Assembly: GCA_965228435.1 (NCBI GenBank)
Contig: OZ245818.1
Coordinates: 4,092,001-4,156,000, forward strand
Length of the DNA stretch: 64,000 bases
Reading direction: 5' to 3'
DNA from: Hoeflea_A sp965228435
Lineage (GTDB): Bacteria; Pseudomonadota; Alphaproteobacteria; Rhizobiales; Rhizobiaceae
Positions 17,319 through 26,514 of this stretch are shown here, piece by piece (the first letter of the stretch is position 1; each line of letters starts with the position of its first letter). A program made the position numbers and the translations under genes. The notes under the pieces were generated by a model, which was given only the letters and a program-made list of their open reading frames with translations, ran no database searches and was not told where the DNA came from.

Positions 17319-18452
17319 TCAGTGGGGCGTTTGTGGCCGTAGGTCCATCACGACCCGGTTTAGTTTGCGCACGAGATCGGGGAGACGGGACGTGCCCGTC
17401 TTATCTTTGACGCGTCGAAGGTGTGTGTAAACCGTGTTCACGCTAAGGCCGCGAAGCGAGCCGTACGCGGAGACGGATATTCCTGTCCGAAGCGCTTCTG
17501 CCAGTTCGGCTTCCGCGACAGTCAACCCGAAACAGGTTCGCATCACGTCTACGCCGTCCGACGAAGCCTCAGGTCTGCGGACGAAGACTGCGGCCATTGC
17601 GCTGGTCGACAGTCCGTGCCGTGCCGCCGGCAATCGGCGTACTGCGACGACAAGCGGTTCGGCCCCAGTCGGACGATTTGCGGCGAAATCGAAACGAACT
17701 GCATTCGTATCTTTCTGCGGCCGCTTCAAAACCGCGGCCAGCGCGGCCAGGTAGCTCATTTGCGATTGCGGGTGGGTGAAGGATAATTCTCCGCTGACCG
17801 TTCGAATGCCATCGCCGGCTCTCAGCAGATCCCGAGCGGGATCATTGGCGAAGACAATCGTTCCGTCTGCGCGGATCAAGATTGTCGCGTCCGAAAGCCA
17901 GTCACAAGCGGCTGTCAAGGCTGCTTCCGTCTCGCAGCTGCGTTCGAGACGCAGTGTCAGGTCAAAGGCTTGCCTGATGTGAGGCAAAAGCGATTTCAGC
18001 CGGTCAAGGTCGCTCTTTTCCACATGCCCCTGGAGTTCGCTCCGCTGAACTGAGAATGCACTGAAGCGGGTTTCGTCCTGATGCAGTATCCCGGACATAA
18101 AATAGCGCAATCCCATTTGCGGCAGAAACTCGGAATAGAACAAATTGCGCGCCATCTCCTGTTCGGTGAGGATCTGATAGTCATAGCCGATCGCCCCGAG
18201 TTCCTGCGAAAGGCCGTGAGACAGCCTGGGCGAATGATGGGCGTAGTCCTCGAGGTATTGGATTTCACTCGCGGGAGGCAGCCTGCTGGATCCAAAAACC
18301 GTGTGAACTCCAGTCGCCCGATCGACTGTTTCGATCAGGGCACAGACCCCGAATTCGTCGGCAACGGTCGTGAGTACGTCCTGCCAGCGATCCTTGTCGG
18401 ATATGCAGGCATAGACGGTTTCGATCAATTCCAGGCTTCGATCAGAGGACAT
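17319..18452 (-). CDS. LuxR-type regulator with PAS-like sensor region
   Basis: This 377-residue protein starts at the ATG at 18452 behind AGGAGG. Residues 195-290 look like a PAS-type sensor (ATILIRADGTIVFANDPARD), and the C-terminal 65 residues form a LuxR/GerE helix-turn-helix (LTVAEAELAEALRTGIS, then SVNTVYTHLRRVKDKTG). It is convergent with giant gene 1 and divergent from giant gene 2, so it is the natural candidate regulator of the giant-protein locus. A decayed copy of its 3' end and upstream region survives between giant genes 2 and 3, showing that the regulator was part of the duplicated unit. Its signal is unknown. Confidence 0.85.
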   Translation of the reverse strand: MSSDRSLELIETVYACISDKDRWQDVLTTVADEFGVCALIETVDRATGVHTVFGSSRLPPASEIQYLEDYAHHSPRLSHGLSQELGAIGYDYQILTEQEMARNLFYSEFLPQMGLRYFMSGILHQDETRFSAFSVQRSELQGHVEKSDLDRLKSLLPHIRQAFDLTLRLERSCETEAALTAACDWLSDATILIRADGTIVFANDPARDLLRAGDGIRTVSGELSFTHPQSQMSYLAALAAVLKRPQKDTNAVRFDFAANRPTGAEPLVVAVRRLPAARHGLSTSAMAAVFVRRPEASSDGVDVMRTCFGLTVAEAELAEALRTGISVSAYGSLRGLSVNTVYTHLRRVKDKTGTSRLPDLVRKLNRVVMDLRPQTPH

Positions 18453-18626
18453 AACGGCCTCCTGACGCTCCTCTTGCCCCGGTTTCCGATTATCCTAGCG
18501 AGAGCCGTTGTCTCCGGCAACGATGTCATCAAAATTGGTGACGCGGCGCATGACTGAACTTCTTAAAGTAAGACCCGAATGATAGGGGTTTAGAGATTTT
18601 GAATTAGCAGCTGGGGTCGCTTGAGC

Positions 18627-18650
18627 GACAATATCTGCGCAGATATTGTC
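18627..18650. promoter_or_regulatory. 24-base perfect palindrome upstream of giant gene 2
   Basis: GACAATATCTGC is followed directly by its exact reverse complement, giving a 24-base perfect palindrome 27 bases before the ATG of giant gene 2. Its right half, GCGCAGATATTGT, recurs before giant gene 3 with exactly the same distance to the start codon. It is most likely the binding site of a dimeric regulator, for example the adjacent LuxR-type protein. It has no T-run, so it is a poor terminator. Confidence 0.65.
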
Positions 18651-18677
18651 TAGTAAGCTGTTTGAAGGGATTGAGCC

Positions 18678-21600
18678 ATGGCAAATATTGGAAATACATT
18701 TTCCGATTTTGATGAGCAAAGTAAAACCTTTGGTACGCCTGTCGACGATTCTTCAACTCCAAGTCTTGAGCATCAACTCGAAATCGGCAAGGTGTCACAG
18801 GGAACGTTTGAAGGGGACGACATCTACGATTACTACGAGTTTCAGACGATAGCCGGCCATGCCTATCAGATCGTCGCTACTTCAGACCTGCTTTACGGCT
18901 GGAATCAGTTCAAAGACAGCCCGACATTCAGTTTCGATGTTATCGACGGCGACAGTGTTTTTCCGACGCCATTGTTTTCGTCGATCATTGGGACGGACTT
19001 CGTAACACGGGAAGTCACTTTCACGGCGCCTAAGACCGGCACGTTCTACGTCCGGGTCAACGGGAAGGGACAGGAATTCGACTACGCCGCGACGATCACC
19101 GATCTCGGCGTGTCGACGCAGCCGACTGCGCAAGACGATACATATTACGTGGATCTCAATTCTGCATTCGATTTTGATCCTACGTTCGGTCTGTTGCGGA
19201 ATGACAGCGATCCGGATCTCGACCCTTTGACTGTGACGGGCTTCAACTATGGCGGAGCGGGCTCTCTCCAGATAAACCCTGACGGTTCGTTTTCCTATAA
19301 ACCAGCGCCGGGTTTTGTCGGACCCGACACATTTGCCTACACGACCTCCGACGACAATGGCGGTTCGGCAACAGCGACCGTGACGATCAATCTGGAGCCC
19401 GAACCACCGTTTGTTCTCGAAGTCTTTGACAATAGCGGACACCAGCTGGAGGACGGTGCAGCCTTCCCTGGCTCTGTGCTCGCTTTCCGACCATCCGTCT
19501 CATTTCCCGGACAAGCCTCTGGCTTTCTCAGCGAACTCGGTTCCGTAGAACTGCACACCCGGGACACCGGGACCGACGATCCATTTCAGTTCTTCGGAAC
19601 GCTGTTCGGAGACAACAATGCCATTGTGGTCGGGCAGAACCTGGTGGGCAAGGATGTCCTGGCGCAGGCACAAAATGGCGCGGTTTTTCAAACGAACATC
19701 GTCCCCATAACAACGCAGTTGACGCCTCCTCCGGATTCAACACAATCGTTCGGCGGGCCGCTGGTTATGCCAGACCCACTTTCCCTTGGGAGTCTGCTCG
19801 TCGATACGAACACGGTTGACGATATTCGAGGTTTTGGTTCGCCGCCGAAATTCTGCGTCGAGGTTCGATATATCAAAAGAGATAACGACCTGCCGGATTT
19901 TTCGAACGCCCCGTTGCCCAGTTTTACGGTTGACGTCAACTCGCTTGTATCGATCGGACCAAATGGCGCGGTGTTTCTTTTGGAACCGATTAATCAGGCC
20001 ATTCAACAGAAATTCGACAACATTGCGGGCCTGTTTGATTCTCTCTTCTTCGAAGGGCTTCGAGGTGTTGGAGACTCCCTCCAGCCTTATACTTTTATAT
20101 CATTCAGGTTTGTGAAGAAGTATAGCGACGGAGATGGTGATCCCAAAATAGTAGAAGCGACTGATTATCAGAAAATCGTTGTAACCGGACCTAACAACAC
20201 TGCTAAGGTGGATGACAATTTTCGAACAATCGACTTTGCCAACTCGGTTCCGGAATCTGATGAACCAGCGAACATTATCGGAACTGGTGGTAACGGTGCC
20301 GACACGCTTTTTGGATCTTCCAATACCAATCTGCTGAATGCAGGGGCGGGAAACGACCTGCTCCTCAGCAACGGCGCTTCTGATACCCTTTTCGGCATGC
20401 AGGGCGACGACGACGCCGTGGCCGGCCCGGGTTTCACCTTTTTCGATGGTGGGGCCGATACGGACACCTTTCACCTTGACGGCAACTATTTTGATTTTCT
20501 CATTCTTCGCGGGTCGACCGAAATCGGGTTTTTCAATACTCATATCCTCGACACCCGTCCGGGTTCCCCGCTTTCAAAGAATGTCATTCGCGACGTCGAG
20601 AGGGTCGGCTTTCGCGACGGCGAAATGAATATGGACACCGGAATATTCCGGCCATTCAACGGTTTCGCACCGGATGGGACGCCGGTCTCGAGTTCAACGA
20701 GCCACACCGGTCTCGTCGTGGACGGAATGATTTTCACGGATTTCGAAGCGGTTCCGCCAGCGCCGCTTGAGCTGCAGCAGCTGGAATTCTTCGGCCAGGC
20801 GGCGCTGACGGAATCGCAGAACGGTGTTCTGGAGTTCAACGGCAGCACCTATGTGATCGAACCGCCCTTTGACGCCTATCTGGATCTGCGGGAAGTTGAC
20901 GGCCGTATCGAGGTTTTCGTGACCGACGCCGATTACTACAATTTCGCACCGCCCGGCACGATCGATCAGTCATTCTCGATCACCATTTCCAACGCCCAGG
21001 GCAGCAATACCTACGACTTCCCGTTCTTCGTGGGTCGCCCGGATGTCGCGCCGGTGACCGATCTCGGCCTGTCGGCCGTCACCGTGACCGAAAACGCCGA
21101 TGCCGGAACGGTGATTGGTGCGGCGCAACTGACCTTTGTGGACGATCCCGAGGTGGAAGAGGACTTTCTCTTGCAGGTCTCCGGAACCGATGCGGCGCTG
21201 TTCGACTTCGACGACGCCGGCAATCTCGTGGTCGCCGACGGTGCCGATATCGACTTCGAAGCCCAGCAGACCGCTAACATCGTCATCTCGGCGACCAACC
21301 TGAACGGCGAGGTGTTCGAGAAGGCCTTCGAGATCACCATCGAGAACATGCCGATCAGCGATATCGCCATGGTCTCCGGCGGCACCGTTCGAGAAGGCGC
21401 TGCCGATGACACGGTGGTCGCCACCTTCGAATCGTCGGAAAACCCGGTCGAACCAACCGCGGTGCTTTCTATCGTCTCTGGTGGCGACGGCCTCTTCTAT
21501 CTCGACGGCAACGAGCTCAAGGTGTCGCCCAATGCCGGCTCTGTGTTCGATTTCGATGACCAGAGCAACTACTTCATCACCTTCTCGGCCACCGATGGAA

Positions 21601-22340
21601 ACGGGCCGGCCTACGAAGAGAGTTTTGACATCTTCGTCGAGAATGTCGGACCCATCCTCGGAACACCGGACGAGGACATACTCAACGGCACCCAGTTCAA
21701 CGACGAAATCCTGGCCCTTGAGAGCGACGACACGATCAACGCCTCCTTCGGCGACGATGATATCGACGGTGGGCCTGGCACGGACACGGTCGTCTATGCC
21801 CGAGGCCGCAACCAGGTCACCCATGACTGGATGAATGACGGCACCATCGTGGTGACCCGCACTGCGCTGGGCGAGGGAACGGATACGCTGACGAATGTCG
21901 AACGCATCGATCTCGACGACGGGTCGCTGCTTTATGATGTCGACACGCCCAATCTCGGCTTCGGCTACCGCATCTACCAGGCCTCCTTCGACCGCACGCC
22001 GGATGAAGGTGGCGTGCTGTTCTGGATCGGCGTGCTCGACGACCTCGATAACCAGGGCTGGAGCCAGTACGACAAGGAGCAGTTCCTGGCGACGCAGTTC
22101 ATCCAGTCGGACGAGTTCACGGCTCTGTTCGGGGCGAACCCGACGAACGAAGAATACATCGACGCGATGTACCAGAACGTTCTGGATCGGCTGCCGGACC
22201 AGGGTGGCTACGACTTCTGGGTTGGTGGCATGGTGAACGACGGTCTGACCCGTGAGGACATCCTAATCGCCTTCACCAAGAGCGACGAGAATGTCGACCG
22301 CACCGCGCCCGACATCGATGATGGGGTGTGGGTGGTCTGA
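18678..22340 (+). CDS. Giant protein 2: PPC-like/Ig/RTX/DUF4214
   Basis: This 1220-residue protein begins MANIGNTFSDFDEQ, an N-terminus shared with giant proteins 3 and 4. Residues 25-145 resemble a pre-peptidase C-terminal (PPC) jelly roll (DYYEFQTIAGHAYQIV, GTFYVRVNG). A Big_9/cadherin-like domain (150-248, LRNDSDPDLDPLTVTGF), an unrecognised domain (250-530), RTX-like repeats (533-590), two cadherin-like repeats (about 790-985), a second RTX patch (DDDIDGGPGTD) and a DUF4214 module (1093-1210) follow. No signal peptide is seen, and the hydrophobic VWVV end suits type I secretion. It is acidic and Ca-binding by composition. Its role, perhaps as a surface adhesin or matrix protein, is inferred only from architecture. 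Confidence 0.85.
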   Translation: MANIGNTFSDFDEQSKTFGTPVDDSSTPSLEHQLEIGKVSQGTFEGDDIYDYYEFQTIAGHAYQIVATSDLLYGWNQFKDSPTFSFDVIDGDSVFPTPLFSSIIGTDFVTREVTFTAPKTGTFYVRVNGKGQEFDYAATITDLGVSTQPTAQDDTYYVDLNSAFDFDPTFGLLRNDSDPDLDPLTVTGFNYGGAGSLQINPDGSFSYKPAPGFVGPDTFAYTTSDDNGGSATATVTINLEPEPPFVLEVFDNSGHQLEDGAAFPGSVLAFRPSVSFPGQASGFLSELGSVELHTRDTGTDDPFQFFGTLFGDNNAIVVGQNLVGKDVLAQAQNGAVFQTNIVPITTQLTPPPDSTQSFGGPLVMPDPLSLGSLLVDTNTVDDIRGFGSPPKFCVEVRYIKRDNDLPDFSNAPLPSFTVDVNSLVSIGPNGAVFLLEPINQAIQQKFDNIAGLFDSLFFEGLRGVGDSLQPYTFISFRFVKKYSDGDGDPKIVEATDYQKIVVTGPNNTAKVDDNFRTIDFANSVPESDEPANIIGTGGNGADTLFGSSNTNLLNAGAGNDLLLSNGASDTLFGMQGDDDAVAGPGFTFFDGGADTDTFHLDGNYFDFLILRGSTEIGFFNTHILDTRPGSPLSKNVIRDVERVGFRDGEMNMDTGIFRPFNGFAPDGTPVSSSTSHTGLVVDGMIFTDFEAVPPAPLELQQLEFFGQAALTESQNGVLEFNGSTYVIEPPFDAYLDLREVDGRIEVFVTDADYYNFAPPGTIDQSFSITISNAQGSNTYDFPFFVGRPDVAPVTDLGLSAVTVTENADAGTVIGAAQLTFVDDPEVEEDFLLQVSGTDAALFDFDDAGNLVVADGADIDFEAQQTANIVISATNLNGEVFEKAFEITIENMPISDIAMVSGGTVREGAADDTVVATFESSENPVEPTAVLSIVSGGDGLFYLDGNELKVSPNAGSVFDFDDQSNYFITFSATDGNGPAYEESFDIFVENVGPILGTPDEDILNGTQFNDEILALESDDTINASFGDDDIDGGPGTDTVVYARGRNQVTHDWMNDGTIVVTRTALGEGTDTLTNVERIDLDDGSLLYDVDTPNLGFGYRIYQASFDRTPDEGGVLFWIGVLDDLDNQGWSQYDKEQFLATQFIQSDEFTALFGANPTNEEYIDAMYQNVLDRLPDQGGYDFWVGGMVNDGLTREDILIAFTKSDENVDRTAPDIDDGVWVV

Positions 22341-22363
22341 ACAACCGACCAAGTGTCTGAAGG

Positions 22364-22510
22364 TTAGTGAGGAGTTTGTGGCCGCAGGTCCAATATCGAA
22401 CTGACGATTGCCTACAGGCTTCAATCCAACGTCATCGCCCCACCTCGATCCTGCACACATTCGTTGACACTGCGCAGTGAAGCATCCCCATCGACGCTTT
22501 CCGCGACGCA
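22364..22510 (-). pseudogene. Decayed copy of the LuxR-type regulator
   Basis: Read on the minus strand, 22364-22390 encodes DLRPQTPH and a stop, the exact last residues of the LuxR-type protein at 17319-18452. The bases from the preceding giant gene into this relic (CGACCAAGT, GTTTGTGGCCG, AGGTCCA) also match those after giant gene 1. Downstream, 22519-22554 matches the regulator's own upstream region at 18527-18562 (TTGGTGA, GCGGCGC, GAACTTC). The 1.1 kb gene has therefore been lost by deletion and mutation while both edges survive. The remaining 455-base interval between giant genes 2 and 3 holds no other gene. Confidence 0.65.
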
Positions 22511-22740
22511 TCCATTCTCATCAGTTTTGGTGATGCGGCGCCGAAACGAACTTCATAGAGTAGCCCATCACACGGATGTGGTTTGGAATCCAAGCCAAAT
22601 CTGTGTTGATTTCGTTCAGCGTTTTTTGGCGAAGGTTGAGGCATATCCAGCAAGGGAAATCCACGTTCCGCTTCCGACTAATCAAGTAAATCCTTGAGTG
22701 GCATAGGCAGAGAGATCAACCTAGTATCGGTGATCAACTT

Positions 22741-22768
22741 GAACAAATATTACAGCGCAGATATTGTT
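22741..22768. promoter_or_regulatory. Degenerate copy of the giant-gene operator
   Basis: GCGCAGATATTGT at 22755-22767 repeats the right half of the palindrome at 18627-18650 and, like it, ends 28 bases before the start codon. The left half is altered (AACAAATATTACA), leaving an imperfect inverted repeat. The conserved position argues for a kept regulator or promoter site before giant gene 3. Confidence 0.55.
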
Positions 22769-22795
22769 TTTTGATTGTCTGGGAGGGGATCAAGC

Positions 22796-25700
22796 ATGGC
22801 GAATATAGGCATTATTCTATCTGATTTTGATGAACAAAGTAGAACCATCGGCACCCCCGTCGATGACTCCACAATGCGGAGCCTGAATCATTCACTTGAA
22901 ATCGACAAGGTGTCACAGGGCACTTTCGATGATAGCGATGACGGTGTTGATTACTACGAGTTTCAAACGATTGCCGGTCATGCCTACCAAATAGTCGTTA
23001 CATCGGATCCGTTCTACCGCTGGAGTCAGTTCAAGGAAAGTTCGACATTCGATTTTGATGTTTTAGACGGCAGTGTCTTGCCGGTACCGCTGTTTGAATC
23101 TGTCAACGGGGCCGACCCACAAACTCAGGAGGTGACTTTCACGGCGCCGACAACGGGCACATACTATATAGAGATCGACGGCAATGGCGAGGATTTCGAC
23201 TACGCGGCGACCATCACCGATCTGGGTATCTCGTCAGATCCCACGGCGGTCAACGACCTTTATTACATCGATCTCAACACGTTCCTGACCTTCGACAGTC
23301 CCTCGGGTCTTTTGCGAAATGACAGTGACCCGGACACGGATCCACTGACAGTGACCGGCACCGACTATAGCGGGCCTGGAACACTCTTTTTCGATCCGGA
23401 CGGTTCATTCACCTACCAGCCGGCGCCCGATTTTACCGGGGACGATACATTCACTTACACGATCAGCGACGGCAACGGTGGTTCCGCCACCGGCACCGTG
23501 ACAATCAATGTTGATCCCGAACCGCCATTTCAGCTGGATGTTTTTGACAACAAGGGCCAGCCCATGGATGGCGACATGGCTTACCCTGGCTCCGTTCTGG
23601 CCTTCCGTCCTACCTCTTCGTTCCCCGGCCAGCCGGCACAGTTCCTGAGTGAGCTCGGCCCAGTCGAACTGTTGGCCCGGCCAACCGGAACGTCGGACCC
23701 GTTTGCGACCATCGGGCTCTTTGCCGGGGACAGCAATGCGATCGTGGTGGGACAGAACCTGGTTGGTCTGGATATCCTGGCACAGGCGGAAAACGGTGCA
23801 ATTTTCCAGACCAATATCGTGCCGGTGGCCGCGCCGCCGTCGCCGCCAGTGTCTACCCAGTCGTTTGGCGCGCCGCTTGTGGCCCCGGACCCTCTATCGC
23901 CGGGCCAGTTGTTCATCGACACCAATACGGTCGATGACCCGCGCGGCTTCGGTTCCGCGCCAACGATTTGCGTTGAGGTGGAGTATCGGGGTTCCACTGT
24001 ATTCACGACCAAGACCCTTACAGTAGACGTGACCGATTCAGTGATACCAAATCCGGGTGGCGACAGGATATCCCTGCTGGATATCAGACAGGCCGTTTAC
24101 GAGAGGTTTGAAGAGGTTGATGAACCTGGCGATGAGCTGCTTTCCTTGGGGTCACGTGGCCCACTTTTGAATTCGGAAATCTACTCGTTTATCAAATACC
24201 GATTCATCAAGAAGTATGACGATGGCGATGGCGTTCAGAAGATTGTCAAAGCTAAGTTGTTCCATGAGTTGGTCGTTGCGGTAGAAAACAAACCGGTGGA
24301 GCTTGAGGATAACTTCAAGACCATCGATTTCACCACTGCGACACCACCACCAAACGACCCGGCCAACGTGATCGGCACCGGCGGCAACGGCTCAGATACT
24401 CTGTTCGGAAACCGCAACAGCAATTTTCTGGATGCCGGTGCGGGCGACGATTTACTGATCAGCAACGGTGCATCCGATTCCCTTCTCGGCGGAGAGGGAG
24501 ACGATGACGCCATCGCCGGCCCTGGTTTCACCTTCTTCGACGGTGGCCCGGATACCGATACGTTCCACGTCGATGGCAACTTCTTCGATTTTCTTCTTGT
24601 TTCCGGGTCGACCGATGGGGGGTTCTTCAATCTGCACGTCATCGACACCCGGCCGGGCTCGCCGCTTTCAAACAGCGTTCTTCGGAACACCGAGATCATC
24701 GGATTCCGCGATGGTGTGCTGAATGCGGAGACGGCAGAATTCAATGCATTTGGCGGTTTCGCACCGAATGGAACACCTGTCACGAGTTCAACCAGCCACA
24801 CCGGTCTCGTTGTGGACGGCATGATCTTCACGGATTTCGAATCGGCACCGCCGCCTCTGGAATTGCAACAAGCGGAGTTCTTCGGTCAGGCAGCGCTGAC
24901 CGAATCGCAAAACGGCGTTCTCGAGTTCAACGGAAGCACCTATGTGATCGAACCGCCCTTCAACGCCTATCTCGATCTCCGGGAGAACGAGGGGCGCATC
25001 GAGGTATTCGTCACCGATGCCGATTATTACAATTTCGCACCGCCCGGCACGATCGATCAGTCATTCTCGATCACCATTACCAACGCCCAGGGCAGCAACA
25101 CCTACGACTTCCCGTTCTTCGTCGGTCGCCCGGATGTGGCTCCGGTCACCGATCTTGGTCTGTCTGCCGCCACCGTCAGCGAAAACGCCGATGCCGGAAC
25201 GGTGATTGGTGCGGCGCAACTGACGTTCGTCGACGATCCAGATGTGGAAGAGGACTTTCTGCTGCAGATCTCCGGAACGGATGCTGCGCTGTTCGAGTTC
25301 GATGATGCCGGCAATCTCGTGGTTGCTGATGGCGCCAATATCGACTTCGAAACCCAAGAGACCGCCAACATCATCATCTCGGCGACCAACCTGAACGGGG
25401 AAATGTTCAAAAAGGCCTTCGAGATCACCGTCGAGAACATGCCGATCAGCGACATCACGATGGTCTCCGGCGGTACGGTGAAAGAAGGCGCTGCCGATGA
25501 CGCGGTGGTCGCCACCTTCGAATCGTCGGAAAACCCGGTGGAACCCACCGCGGTGCTGTCCATTGTCTCCGGCGCCGACGGCCTCTTCTATCTCGACGGC
25601 AACGAGCTCAAGGTATCGCCCAATGCCGGCTCTGTGTTCGACTTCGATGACCAGAGCAACTACTTCATCACCTTCTCGGCCACCGATGGAAACGGGCCGG

Positions 25701-26431
25701 CCTACGAAGAGAGCTTCGACATCTTCGTCGAGAATGTCGGGCCCATCCTCGGAACACCGGACGAGGACATACTCAACGGCACCCAGTTCAACGACGAAAT
25801 CCTGGCCCTTGAGAGCGACGACACGATCAACGCATCCTTCGGCAACGACGATATCGACGGCGGTCCCGGGACCGACACGGTCGTCTATTCCCGCGGCCGA
25901 AACCAGGTCACCCATGACTGGATGAATGACGGCACCATCGTGGTGACCCGCACTGCGCTGGGCGAGGGAACGGACACACTGACGAATGTCGAACGCATCG
26001 ATCTCGACGACGGGTCGCTGCTTTATGATGTCGACACGCCCAACCTGGGCTTCGGCTACCGCATCTACCAGGCCTCCTTCGACCGTACTCCGGATGAGGG
26101 CGGAGTGCTGTTCTGGATCGGCGTGCTCGACGACCTCGATAACCAGGGCTGGAGCCAGTACGACAAGGAGCAGTTCCTGGCGACGCAGTTCATCCAGTCG
26201 GACGAGTTCACGGCTCTGTTCGGGGCGAACCCGACGAACGAAGAGTACATCGACGCGATGTACCAGAACGTTCTGGATCGGCTGCCGGACCAGGGTGGCT
26301 ACGACTTCTGGGTTGGCGGTATGGTGAACGATGGTCTGACCCGTGAGGACATCCTGATAGCCTTCACCAAAAGCGACGAGAATGTCGACCGGACCGCGCC
26401 CGACATCGATGATGGTGTGTGGGTTGTATGA
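22796..26431 (+). CDS. Giant protein 3: PPC-like/Ig/RTX/DUF4214
   Basis: This 1211-residue protein starts at the ATG at 22796 with GGGAGGGG upstream; a longer frame from 22775 is not needed. Its architecture is the same as giant protein 2: PPC-like region (25-145), Big_9/cadherin-like domain (148-245), unrecognised domain (245-520), RTX-like repeats (522-580), paired cadherin-like repeats (778-975), a second RTX patch and DUF4214 (1083-1200). The last 130 residues are identical to those of giant proteins 2 and 4. Its coding sequence tracks gene 2 up to about 25130 and gene 4 after that, a switch expected from gene conversion. Function beyond likely secretion is unknown. Confidence 0.85.
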   Translation: MANIGIILSDFDEQSRTIGTPVDDSTMRSLNHSLEIDKVSQGTFDDSDDGVDYYEFQTIAGHAYQIVVTSDPFYRWSQFKESSTFDFDVLDGSVLPVPLFESVNGADPQTQEVTFTAPTTGTYYIEIDGNGEDFDYAATITDLGISSDPTAVNDLYYIDLNTFLTFDSPSGLLRNDSDPDTDPLTVTGTDYSGPGTLFFDPDGSFTYQPAPDFTGDDTFTYTISDGNGGSATGTVTINVDPEPPFQLDVFDNKGQPMDGDMAYPGSVLAFRPTSSFPGQPAQFLSELGPVELLARPTGTSDPFATIGLFAGDSNAIVVGQNLVGLDILAQAENGAIFQTNIVPVAAPPSPPVSTQSFGAPLVAPDPLSPGQLFIDTNTVDDPRGFGSAPTICVEVEYRGSTVFTTKTLTVDVTDSVIPNPGGDRISLLDIRQAVYERFEEVDEPGDELLSLGSRGPLLNSEIYSFIKYRFIKKYDDGDGVQKIVKAKLFHELVVAVENKPVELEDNFKTIDFTTATPPPNDPANVIGTGGNGSDTLFGNRNSNFLDAGAGDDLLISNGASDSLLGGEGDDDAIAGPGFTFFDGGPDTDTFHVDGNFFDFLLVSGSTDGGFFNLHVIDTRPGSPLSNSVLRNTEIIGFRDGVLNAETAEFNAFGGFAPNGTPVTSSTSHTGLVVDGMIFTDFESAPPPLELQQAEFFGQAALTESQNGVLEFNGSTYVIEPPFNAYLDLRENEGRIEVFVTDADYYNFAPPGTIDQSFSITITNAQGSNTYDFPFFVGRPDVAPVTDLGLSAATVSENADAGTVIGAAQLTFVDDPDVEEDFLLQISGTDAALFEFDDAGNLVVADGANIDFETQETANIIISATNLNGEMFKKAFEITVENMPISDITMVSGGTVKEGAADDAVVATFESSENPVEPTAVLSIVSGADGLFYLDGNELKVSPNAGSVFDFDDQSNYFITFSATDGNGPAYEESFDIFVENVGPILGTPDEDILNGTQFNDEILALESDDTINASFGNDDIDGGPGTDTVVYSRGRNQVTHDWMNDGTIVVTRTALGEGTDTLTNVERIDLDDGSLLYDVDTPNLGFGYRIYQASFDRTPDEGGVLFWIGVLDDLDNQGWSQYDKEQFLATQFIQSDEFTALFGANPTNEEYIDAMYQNVLDRLPDQGGYDFWVGGMVNDGLTREDILIAFTKSDENVDRTAPDIDDGVWVV

Positions 26432-26445
26432 AGCGTCGCATCCAG

Positions 26446-26492
26446 TAAATCCTGGTTGTATTGCCAGCCACCCCCAACACAACTAGGATTTA
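26446..26492 (+). terminator. Hairpin between giant genes 3 and 4
   Basis: TAAATCCTGGTTGT (26446-26459) pairs with ACAACTAGGATTTA (26479-26492) across a 19-base loop; the only non-Watson-Crick pair is one G-U. It sits 15 bases after the stop of giant gene 3 and 22 bases before the start of giant gene 4. No T-run follows, so it may be a weak terminator, an mRNA-protecting hairpin or an operator for gene 4. Confidence 0.5.
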
Positions 26493-26514
26493 TTCAATTT
26501 CTGGGGGGGAAGAC

